Positions 1 to 5,097 of a stretch of DNA of 5,097 nucleotides are shown here, piece after piece. The position numbers and the translations under genes are program-made. How positions within the stretch are numbered: the first letter of the stretch is position 1; every line of letters begins with the position of its first letter. Below the pieces are notes generated by a model. It was not told the DNA's origin and did not search any database. It saw nothing but the letters and a program-made list of their open reading frames with translations. This stretch comes from Enterocloster bolteae (GTDB lineage: Bacteria; Bacillota_A; Clostridia; Lachnospirales; Lachnospiraceae), in contig JAETTS010000220.1 in the NCBI GenBank assembly GCA_021769025.1, positions 1-5,097 on the forward strand. Direction: 5' to 3'.

Positions 1-495
1 ACCATTGTGATCTCTCCTAACTGGGGAAATATGTATCTTACCCTTGACAGAGAGAGCGGAAAGATGGAGGAGTGGAAACTGCCAATATCATTTAAAAACC
101 GAGGAAAGAATGGGTACTTTATAGCAGGAGGTATGGGAGGATTTGCCATTACCTATCCTCAGATGGGAAAGGCAGACTGTCGGATCTGGTATGCACCAGA
201 AAGAAGTCTTTATGACATCAATATTGAGACCAAAGAATACAAAGAGGTGGAAATTCAATTTGACTATGAAGAACTAAAGGAGCATGAGCCTGGATATATG
301 GAGGAGTCCCAATGGCTGCAGTACTGCCTCTATGAGAATTCGTTTAATTCCCTGAAAGATTTCCTGGATAGCGATGTGACAGGAAATCCATTCGATAGGG
401 AAAAGCAGATAAAATCCTTTTCGAAGATTCATGCCAGCACCGATGGAAGATGTGGGGAGAAGGTCCACGAGAGAGTATGTGGTAAATCTGAGTAA
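1..495 (+). CDS. C-terminal part of an uncharacterised protein (5' end outside window)
   Basis: The frame is open from the first base (Thr-Ile-Val-Ile-Ser-Pro-Asn-Trp...) to TAA at 493-495. The GTG at 7 has no Shine-Dalgarno in view and lies inside a beta-strand-like stretch, so I treat this as a 5'-truncated gene and not one that starts here. About 164 residues are visible. The first half reads as beta-rich repeat sequence (MYLTLDRESGKMEEW, then IWYAPERSLYDINIETKEY), which would fit beta-propeller blades. The second half is acidic and probably helical, ending in a compact tail with GNPFDREKQ and DGRCGEKVHERV. From memory, a similar tail (G-x-PFDRE-x-Q ... DG-x-CGEK) closes uncharacterised proteins near surface-polysaccharide genes in Clostridia, but I cannot name a family. 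No signal peptide or catalytic motif is visible. It is separated from the next gene by about 180 bases and a promoter, so it probably belongs to an upstream transcription unit. Confidence 0.75.
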   Translation, partial: TIVISPNWGNMYLTLDRESGKMEEWKLPISFKNRGKNGYFIAGGMGGFAITYPQMGKADCRIWYAPERSLYDINIETKEYKEVEIQFDYEELKEHEPGYMEESQWLQYCLYENSFNSLKDFLDSDVTGNPFDREKQIKSFSKIHASTDGRCGEKVHERVCGKSE

Positions 496-589
496 TGGAA
501 GCATCTTGATAAAGGACCTTTTGTGAGATTGAAAACTCTGTATCTGGAATTGGTTCCGACGACTTGACAGGCAGCACGAAGAGAGTGGC

Positions 590-618
590 GTGACATGTCA
601 TGATACCAAGGATATAAA
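590..618 (+). promoter_or_regulatory. Predicted sigma-A-type promoter of the cytidylyltransferase-oxidoreductase gene
   Basis: A -35 hexamer GTGACA (590-595, five of six matches to TTGACA) is followed by a 17-base spacer and a -10 hexamer TATAAA (613-618, five of six matches to TATAAT). Transcription would begin near 625, giving a leader of about 50 bases before the ATG at 675. This placement rules out the upstream in-frame GTG at 621 as a usable start for this transcript. It is a prediction from hexamers and spacing only. Confidence 0.55.
591..600. promoter_or_regulatory. Perfect 10-base palindrome overlapping the -35 box (candidate operator)
   Basis: TGACATGTCA is its own reverse complement. 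It covers five of the six bases of the predicted -35 hexamer and the start of the spacer, a position where a dimeric repressor would block RNA polymerase. The heptamer GTGACAT that begins at 590 recurs at 621-627, 31 bases downstream, near the expected transcription start, so a second half-site is possible. No regulator gene is visible in the window. A 10-base palindrome can arise by chance, so the operator role is only suggested by its position. Confidence 0.3.
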
Positions 619-674
619 GAGTGACATTGGTGCTTAGAGGGAAAATACAGGGAGAGGAGAACTGTAACGATATC

Positions 675-2021
675 ATGGTAAAAGTAATTACATATGGAAC
701 CTTTGACCTCTTCCATGAGGGGCACTACCGGTTGCTGAAAAGAGCCAAGGCATTGGGGGATTATCTGATCGTGGGAGTCACCACGGAGGCTTATGACAAG
801 GCCAGGGGGAAGTTGAATGTGGTGGATTCCTTAATGACCCGCATTGAGAACGTGAAAAAGTCAGGGTTTGCAGATGAGATTATCATTGAGGAAAGCCAGG
901 GGCAGAAAGTAAACGATATTAAGAAATTCCAGATTGATATCTTTGCCATTGGCTCCGACTGGACGGGATCCTTTGATTATCTGAAAGACTACTGCAAAGT
1001 GGTATACCTGGAGAGGACCAAGAATATTTCCAGCACCATGCTGCGGGAGAAGAACAGCCCGATTCACCGGATTGGAATCATCGGTTCAGGAAGGATTGCA
1101 GAACGGTTCATCCCAGAGGCAAAGCTGGTCAGTGGGATCAATACCCAGGGCGTTTACAATCCCCATGGAGAGAGCGCCCTTCGGTTTGCAGAAAAGTGGG
1201 AGATCAGCGCCTATACGGATCTGGAGGCGTTTTATGGCGCCGTCGATTTAGTGTACATCGCCTCGCCCCATGAGACCCATTACGGGTATATCAAGTCGGC
1301 CCTGGAGCATGGGAAACATGTGCTCTGCGAAAAGCCTATGGTTCTGAAAAAGGAGCAGGCGGAGGAGCTGTTTGCCTATGCCAGAGAGAAGAACCTGGTA
1401 TTGTTTGAAGGGATTAAGACAGCGTATTGTCCGGGGTTCCATAAGCTCTTAGGGTTTGCCGGCAGTGGAACCGTGGGGAGCATCCGTAATATAGAAGCGT
1501 GTTTTACAAAGCTGGAGAAGCCGGAAACCAGGGAGATGACAGACCGGGTGTACGGGGGCAGCTTCATGGAGTTGGGAAGCTATGTGCTGCTGCCGATCCT
1601 GAAGCTTTTTGGAAAGGAGTTTGAGGAGCTTCGGTTTGACGTGATAAGAGGAGAGAACGGGCTGGATCTGTTTACGAAGGCTTCCCTGGGGTATCCCGCA
1701 GGGATTGCCACGGCGACCTGCGGGCTTGGGGTGAAGTCCGACGGGCGGCTGTTGATTTCCGGCACGAAGGGATATATTGTGGCGGAGGCGCCCTGGTGGA
1801 AGACCGCGTATTTTGAAGTGCATTATGAAAACCCGGGAGAAGTGGAGAAGTATTCGGAACGGTTTTTGGGAGACGGGCTGAGGTATGAAATCAGCGATTT
1901 CCTGTCTACCATAAATGGAACCGGAAGCAGTGCGTTTAAGCTGACCCGCGGGGAGTCGGTGGCATTGGCCGGGGTGATGGAAGCGTTTATGGAAACGGAA
2001 GGTCGAGAAAGGGACGGTTAA
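675..2021 (+). CDS. Bifunctional TagD-like cytidylyltransferase / Gfo-Idh-MocA family oxidoreductase
   Basis: This 448-residue fusion combines two enzymes. Residues 1-125 match glycerol-3-phosphate cytidylyltransferase (TagD/GCT family): VITYGTFDLFHEGH carries the HxGH nucleotide-binding signature at 14-17, GSDW lies at 93-96, and RTKNISST at 114-121 corresponds to the family's RTxGISTT motif. Such enzymes join CTP with a polyol phosphate to give a CDP-polyol plus pyrophosphate. Residues 131-448 form a Gfo/Idh/MocA oxidoreductase: the Rossmann motif GIIGSGRIA (134-142), the cofactor/catalytic EKP (219-221), and GGSFMELGSY (304-313) in the place of the usual GGGxxxDxGxH/Y. The start at 675 gives the canonical family N-terminus and has AGGAG at 655-659, spaced a little long at 15 bases. 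The GTG at 621 would add 18 unconserved residues and lies upstream of the predicted transcript start. The product is cytoplasmic. The linkage suggests that the oxidoreductase makes or modifies the polyol phosphate that is then activated for a teichoic-acid-like or capsular polymer. Substrates cannot be read from the sequence. Confidence 0.9.
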   Translation: MVKVITYGTFDLFHEGHYRLLKRAKALGDYLIVGVTTEAYDKARGKLNVVDSLMTRIENVKKSGFADEIIIEESQGQKVNDIKKFQIDIFAIGSDWTGSFDYLKDYCKVVYLERTKNISSTMLREKNSPIHRIGIIGSGRIAERFIPEAKLVSGINTQGVYNPHGESALRFAEKWEISAYTDLEAFYGAVDLVYIASPHETHYGYIKSALEHGKHVLCEKPMVLKKEQAEELFAYAREKNLVLFEGIKTAYCPGFHKLLGFAGSGTVGSIRNIEACFTKLEKPETREMTDRVYGGSFMELGSYVLLPILKLFGKEFEELRFDVIRGENGLDLFTKASLGYPAGIATATCGLGVKSDGRLLISGTKGYIVAEAPWWKTAYFEVHYENPGEVEKYSERFLGDGLRYEISDFLSTINGTGSSAFKLTRGESVALAGVMEAFMETEGRERDG

Positions 2022-2022
2022 T

Positions 2023-3396
2023 ATGGGATTCATGCTGAAAAAGTGTAACTCCAAAAGACGAAAAGGGAGAGGAAAGGCTGCCTCCCTGATTCCCATGGCT
2101 GCAGTGGCAACAGCACTGACCCTGCTCCCTATTCCTATGGAAACCTCTGCCGTAGAGGAACGGGAAGGGACTGGCGGGGAAACCGGAGCCATAGCTAGTG
2201 AGGCCCTGCAGGAGCCAGAGGCCACAAGGGAGTTAGAACAGGAAACATCAGCAGAAGAGGGAACCCAGCCCGCCTCGGTCGCTGCCTCTGAAGAAGCGTT
2301 AGAGACTTTGGAGGAAGCGGGGCAGGAGGCTGGGAAAGAAACGGAAAAGGAAACGGAGCCCGCCTCCACTGCAGCCCAGACCGAGTCGAAACCTTTGAAG
2401 GAGACTGAGCAGGAAACGTCTGTAAAAGAGGAGACAGAGTCTAAGCCCCTGAAAGAAAGCGAACAGGAGACAGATGAGAAGAAGGAGACGGAGTCCGAAC
2501 CTCTGGAAGAAAGCGAAGAGGGGACATCTGAGAAAAAGGAGACAGAGCCTGTGCCTGCTACCGTTCCCCAGGAGCCAGAATCTCCAGGAAAAGAAGAGAT
2601 AGAAGGCAGCGGGAAAGGGGAAAAGGATCCGACAGAAAGGGAAATTGATTCCAGCAAGGTTATCAGGAAGGCAGTGCCTTCTGCAGTAGAAATCAAAGTT
2701 CCTATCTATAAGTATGACGTGGTGAATATTGTCGCGCCTACAAAGTATGCGGTGGCGTTGAATCCTTATGGGCTGGCAGTGAGAACCGGAGAAGATGAGG
2801 TTTCCACAGGCCAGGTTGTGTCCAGGAAGTATGGGATTCTGAATAAAAGCTCTACAGATAAGATTGTAAGCGTTACCTTTATGGTAGAAGACTTAAACGG
2901 GGGAAAGATTGTATTTGTAGATTCCGAGGAAGAAGCATGGGAGGCGGATGAGGACACCTATGCGGTCTACCTTGCGGCAGTACCTGCAGATGACAGTGGG
3001 ATCTGGATCAATGGGGAGCCTGTGGATTGCGACACGACGGCAGCAGAGCTGTCGGATGTAGAGATGGAAGAAGCTACAGACAGCGCCCTGCCTTTGGGGG
3101 AAGGAAAGAATACCCTGTCGTTCCTATTATCTAAGGCTGTGTACAGCTTCGGGGACGGCACAGAACTTACCTTGGGTGAAGAAGACTGGGAATATGAGGA
3201 CCGTTTGGAGCTGTTAAGCCTGGCTCCCGGGGAGGGAGGCATAACAGCCTTTACATTTACCGGGGCGATGAACCCGAAAGCGGATTGGGGGAAGCTGTTA
3301 TACGGGATCAAGATATCCGCGGTCTACACATATAAGACTGCCACAGGAGAGGAAGAAATCCTTGAGGGAACAGGCGCTATGAGTATGGAAGAGTGA
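2023..3396 (+). CDS. Secreted protein with acidic repeat stalk and C-terminal domain shared with the 4062 gene
   Basis: The product has 457 residues. The start at 2023 lies one base after the preceding stop, with AAAGGGA at 2008-2014 spaced 8 bases away. An ATG at 2032 is a possible alternative but is less well spaced. The N-terminus is very basic (KKCNSKRRKGRGK) followed by a hydrophobic run (about 21-38) and a likely Sec cleavage site after TSA (41-43). Residues 44-215 are low-complexity, rich in Glu, Thr, Ser and Pro, and probably an extended stalk. They include three 18-residue repeats (120-173). Residues 224-457 form a beta-rich globular domain aligned to the protein at 4062: VPIY (226), PTKYAVALNP (239-248), SRKYGILNKSS (267-277), YAVYLAAVPAD (313-323), GITAFTFTGAM (406-416). 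No LPxTG motif, C-terminal anchor or enzymatic motif is visible, so it may be released or held by binding. The family is not one I can name. Tight coupling to the upstream enzyme suggests co-transcription. Confidence 0.85.
   Translation: MGFMLKKCNSKRRKGRGKAASLIPMAAVATALTLLPIPMETSAVEEREGTGGETGAIASEALQEPEATRELEQETSAEEGTQPASVAASEEALETLEEAGQEAGKETEKETEPASTAAQTESKPLKETEQETSVKEETESKPLKESEQETDEKKETESEPLEESEEGTSEKKETEPVPATVPQEPESPGKEEIEGSGKGEKDPTEREIDSSKVIRKAVPSAVEIKVPIYKYDVVNIVAPTKYAVALNPYGLAVRTGEDEVSTGQVVSRKYGILNKSSTDKIVSVTFMVEDLNGGKIVFVDSEEEAWEADEDTYAVYLAAVPADDSGIWINGEPVDCDTTAAELSDVEMEEATDSALPLGEGKNTLSFLLSKAVYSFGDGTELTLGEEDWEYEDRLELLSLAPGEGGITAFTFTGAMNPKADWGKLLYGIKISAVYTYKTATGEEEILEGTGAMSMEE
2380..2541 (+). 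repeat. Three tandem 54-base (18-residue) in-frame repeats
   Basis: Units at 2380-2433, 2434-2487 and 2488-2541 encode TESKPLKETEQETSVKEE, TESKPLKESEQETDEKKE and TESEPLEESEEGTSEKKE. A fourth partial unit (TEP) follows. The array lies in the acidic stalk of the secreted protein and keeps the reading frame whatever the copy number. The DNA copies have diverged at many positions, so the duplication is not recent. Confidence 0.85.
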
Positions 3397-3399
3397 TGC

Positions 3400-3417
3400 C
3401 GATAACTTAAGCTATCG
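3400..3417. promoter_or_regulatory. 18-base near-perfect palindrome between the secreted-protein gene and the membrane-protein gene
   Basis: CGATAACTTAAGCTATCG matches its own reverse complement except for one mismatched pair (positions 6 and 13). It begins three bases after the stop codon at 3394-3396. A -10-like TATAAG lies at 3426-3431, but there is no convincing -35 at 15-18 bases from it, so the palindrome would occupy the -35 region. It could be a regulator site for an internal promoter. There is no T-run after it, so it is not a standard terminator. Confidence 0.35.
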
Positions 3418-3437
3418 TTAGATTCTATAAGTCAAGG

Positions 3438-3458
3438 TATGAATGAGAAACATTCATA
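3438..3458 (+). promoter_or_regulatory. Perfect 8-base-pair stem-loop in the leader of the 3476 gene
   Basis: TATGAATG (3438-3445) and CATTCATA (3451-3458) are exact reverse complements separated by the loop AGAAA. A G-U pair could extend the stem by one. The stem ends five bases before the AGGAG ribosome binding site (3464-3468), leaving the site free. There is no downstream T-run, so it is not an intrinsic terminator. It may stabilise the mRNA 5' end or tune translation. If the TATAAG at 3426-3431 is a real -10, transcription would begin almost exactly at the base of this hairpin. The structure is seen in the sequence; the role is inferred. Confidence 0.5.
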
Positions 3459-3475
3459 TAGAGAGGAGTTGTAAT

Positions 3476-4033
3476 ATGTCCAACCAGAGCGAATCTGCGG
3501 GGAAAGGCCGCAAGGTAATCATCATCATTGCATTTGTTGTATTGCTGGCAGCGTTGGCAGTATGCATCGCGCTGCTGTTATCCAAGGAAGATGCCAGCAA
3601 CGACAATCCGGTTGCGGAGACGCGCCAAAGGAGCGAGGCGGAAAAGGCCCTGGAGAGAGGGTTTGTAAGCGAAGACAGCGCGGATGACATCATGGAGGAG
3701 ATGGCCGATAAGGTGGCGGATGGAATGTTCGAATGTGAGATGACCATGTCCTGGACGTTCCAAGACGGGAATTCCGTAGCCTCCAATGCATATGTTGCCA
3801 ATTCGGAGAACAACCTTCACACGCTGTATTTTGACGTGTATGACAATTCGACAGACGAACTGCTGTACTCCTCGCCGATGATGCCAGTGGGCTCAGAGCT
3901 TAGGGAGATCAAACTGGAAAAGGAGCTGCCGGCAGGCGATTACAGTGCATTGGTGATGTATACGTTGGTGGACGAGAACTATGAGGAGGTGAGTAAGGTA
4001 GGATTCAATATTACAATTTCTATTCTTCAGTAA
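3476..4033 (+). CDS. Small membrane-anchored extracellular protein with C-terminal beta-sandwich-like domain
   Basis: The product has 185 residues. I chose the ATG at 3476 because AGGAG (3464-3468) lies 7 bases upstream. The in-frame ATG at 3443 would begin inside the leader hairpin and add 11 unlikely residues. A short polar N-terminus ending GKGRK precedes a single membrane segment (about 14-36, VIIIIAFVVLLAALAVCIAL). Basic residues on the inner side predict an N-in, C-out orientation. A charged, probably helical stretch follows (about 50-82), then a beta-rich domain to the end (about 83-185) with YFDVYDN, SSPMMPVGSELREIKLEKELPAGDY split across 132-156, and a final strand VGFNITISI. The LPAGxY turn followed by alternating strands resembles the C-terminal domain of many small Clostridia surface proteins of unknown function. 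It sits between two secreted paralogues, with 28 bases to the next start, so it is probably co-transcribed with 4062 and may interact with those proteins outside the membrane. Confidence 0.85.
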   Translation: MSNQSESAGKGRKVIIIIAFVVLLAALAVCIALLLSKEDASNDNPVAETRQRSEAEKALERGFVSEDSADDIMEEMADKVADGMFECEMTMSWTFQDGNSVASNAYVANSENNLHTLYFDVYDNSTDELLYSSPMMPVGSELREIKLEKELPAGDYSALVMYTLVDENYEEVSKVGFNITISILQ

Positions 4034-4047
4034 ACAAATTTAAAATT

Positions 4048-4053
4048 AGGAGG
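4048..4053 (+). promoter_or_regulatory. Consensus Shine-Dalgarno AGGAGG for the 4062 gene
   Basis: AGGAGG is placed 8 bases before the ATG at 4062, in an otherwise A/T-rich spacer. It is the strongest ribosome binding site in the window and decides the start. It suggests that the downstream surface protein is, or was, translated at a high level. Confidence 0.85.
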
Positions 4054-4061
4054 TCAGTGAT

Positions 4062-4706
4062 ATGAGAGACATGAAAAAAGTATTTGCAGTTGCATTAAGT
4101 GCATCTATGGTTGTGGGAATGTCTGTTACAGCATTGGCAGATACCACGGTAGATGGAGGAACTGGTGGGGTTGATGTACCGATTTATTCCCTTGACATTG
4201 ACAAAGTAGTAGTGCCTACAACTTATGAGGTGGCATTTAACCCAGGAGGACTGGAGATTACCACAGGTACTGGTACTACATCCACAGATCAGATTTTGTC
4301 CAGGAATTTTGGTATTATCAATCAAAGCTCCAAGGCGAAGGTTGTGACGGTTGGCCTTAACATTGAGGACCAGAATACAGATTCGCCCATTAAGTTTGTT
4401 GGCAGCGCGGCAGAGATAGCCAGCGCAGATATGAATGACTATGCAATCTACCTGGAGGCGGTTCCTGCAGATGCCACAGAAGTGAAGGTTGGCGATACTC
4501 CGGCATCAGCAGATGATACTACGGCAGCGGCAGATCTGAAAAACGTTACTATGACAAAAGCCACAGCAGCGGCAGTACCCCTTAACGCCGGAGATAACGA
4601 GCTGCAGTTTGTACTTGGAAAAGCAACTTACGAGCCTATAAGTGGCAAAGAGGTTACGCTTGGGGATCCTAATACGAGCAACAACGATGTAGCAAGTAAT
4701 TATTAA
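4062..4706 (+). CDS. Secreted surface protein, paralogue of the 2023 gene, cut short by an in-frame TAA
   Basis: The reading frame to the first stop gives 214 residues. It opens with a textbook Sec signal peptide (MRDMKKVFAVALSASMVVGM, cleavage expected after ALA at 24-26). From residue 39 it aligns with residues 226 onward of the protein at 2023, almost without gaps at first: VPIY, PTTYEVAFNP (52-61), SRNFGIINQSS (80-90), YAIYLEAVPAD (127-137), DDTTAA (151-156), VTLG (198-201). Unlike its paralogue it lacks the long acidic stalk, so the domain starts about 12 residues after the mature N-terminus. The TAA at 4704-4706 falls inside the domain. The same frame goes on to encode the missing end, including GITAFTLTGSM, so the natural product was surely longer. 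The truncated form would lack the last strands of the domain and may not fold. No cell-wall anchor is visible up to the window edge. Function unknown. Confidence 0.75.
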   Translation: MRDMKKVFAVALSASMVVGMSVTALADTTVDGGTGGVDVPIYSLDIDKVVVPTTYEVAFNPGGLEITTGTGTTSTDQILSRNFGIINQSSKAKVVTVGLNIEDQNTDSPIKFVGSAAEIASADMNDYAIYLEAVPADATEVKVGDTPASADDTTAAADLKNVTMTKATAAAVPLNAGDNELQFVLGKATYEPISGKEVTLGDPNTSNNDVASNY

Positions 4707-5097
4707 TTAACTGCATTGGCGGCTGATGGTAAAGGAATCACAGCATTTACATTAACTGGTTCTATGAAAGAAACAGCAGAGTGGCATAAGTTAACTAGTG
4801 GTATTAAGATTACACCTACTTATACATTGAAGACTGTGGCTGATGATACGGTAACCAACATGGTGACCAGCGGTACTGGCGCGGTATATGCGAACCCAGT
4901 TCCGCAGTTTAGCAGCCGAGAAGTTGGTAAGATCGCGTATACAGTTGGTAGCGGGGATGACGCATTAACAGCTGTAACCAAAGTAGAAATGGTTATTGAT
5001 GGCACATCCTATAACGGGTATGAAGCTTTGAGTGGAGCATGGGCTGCAGCGACAGATGAGAATAATACAATAACTCTTCAGGATGCCTTCTTAAAGT
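4707..5097 (+). pseudogene. In-frame continuation of the 4062 surface-protein gene after the TAA (3' end outside window)
   Basis: The frame of the 4062 gene stays open for 130 codons from 4707 to the window end. Its start, LTALAADGKGITAFTLTGSM, aligns with LLSLAPGEGGITAFTFTGAM of the intact paralogue (397-416). The similarity runs on through W-x-KL...GIKI...YT-x-KT to GTGA, where the paralogue ends nine residues or fewer later. After that point this protein carries extra sequence (from AVYANPVPQF), beginning what looks like a further beta-rich domain (VEMVIDGTSYNGY). No Shine-Dalgarno sits before the in-frame TTG at 4716 or ATG at 4764, so independent translation is unlikely. It is either the stranded end of a nonsense-mutated gene or the distal part of a readthrough product. 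Confidence 0.7.

Noticed and set aside
460..526. Possible frameshift at the end of the first gene: the next frame reads EYVVNLSNGSILIKDLL before TGA at 524-526
   Set aside because: The conserved-looking tail through CGEKVHERV is in the annotated frame, and the stop comes soon after in either frame. Without homologues to compare, a frameshift cannot be supported.
564..569. Perfect -35 consensus TTGACA
   Set aside because: No -10-like hexamer is found 15-19 bases downstream (the region is GC-rich around 585-592). The GTGACA/TATAAA pair is a better promoter.
621..674. Upstream GTG start for the bifunctional enzyme
   Set aside because: It would add 18 residues not expected in the cytidylyltransferase family, lies before the predicted transcription start, and lacks a Shine-Dalgarno site. 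The ATG at 675 gives the canonical N-terminus.
1449..2696. A 415-codon open frame on the - strand
   Set aside because: It runs antisense across two well-supported genes. Its long Ser/Val/Phe-rich part is simply the complement of the Glu/Thr/Ser repeat codons, and it has no recognisable domain.
4704..4706. Reassigned genetic code as the explanation of the internal TAA
   Set aside because: TAA also ends the genes at 493-495, 2019-2021 and 4031-4033, each followed by a normal new gene or gap, so TAA is a working stop in this genome.
4764..5097. Separate gene restarting at ATG 4764 after the stop
   Set aside because: No ribosome binding site precedes it, and the start would fall in the middle of the conserved GITAFTLTGSM strand, so it would not make a sensible protein.
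1..5097. CRISPR array, transposase or insertion sequence, tRNA or rRNA gene
   Set aside because: No regularly spaced direct repeats in non-coding DNA, no terminal inverted repeats with a transposase, and no tRNA or rRNA signature were seen on either strand.

Overview
The window looks like a chromosomal segment of a Gram-positive Clostridia bacterium, probably Lachnospiraceae. This is inferred from strong purine-rich Shine-Dalgarno sites (AGGAGG), intermediate GC content, and protein families that I associate with that group: a TagD-like cytidylyltransferase fused to a Gfo/Idh/MocA oxidoreductase, and small single-pass membrane proteins with a C-terminal beta-sandwich. No species can be named from the sequence alone. 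All supported genes lie on the + strand.

Layout. Positions 1-495 hold the 3' end of a gene whose start lies outside the window; its product is an uncharacterised protein. A gap of about 180 bases follows. It contains a good sigma-A-type promoter (-35 GTGACA, 17-base spacer, -10 TATAAA) whose -35 is overlapped by a perfect 10-base palindrome. This promoter should drive the bifunctional gene at 675-2021, a nucleotidyltransferase fused to an NAD(P)-type oxidoreductase and probably used to make a CDP-activated polyol for a surface polymer. One base after its stop begins 2023-3396, a secreted protein with a very acidic Glu/Thr/Ser-rich stalk, including three 18-residue repeats, and a C-terminal globular domain. 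After a 79-base gap with a palindrome and a perfect stem-loop comes 3476-4033, a small membrane-anchored protein. Then 4062 onward encodes a second secreted protein carrying the same globular domain as 2023-3396.

The most notable point is that this last gene is interrupted by an in-frame TAA at 4704-4706. The same reading frame continues open for 130 codons to the window edge, and it encodes the remainder of the domain, clearly matching the end of the intact paralogue. It is therefore a nonsense-interrupted pseudogene, a readthrough/recoding case, or a sequence error.

Taken together, genes 2 to 5 look like a cell-surface locus: one enzyme for an activated surface-polymer precursor, two secreted paralogues sharing a domain I cannot assign to a named family, and a membrane-anchored partner. 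The functional link between them is inferred from order and spacing only.
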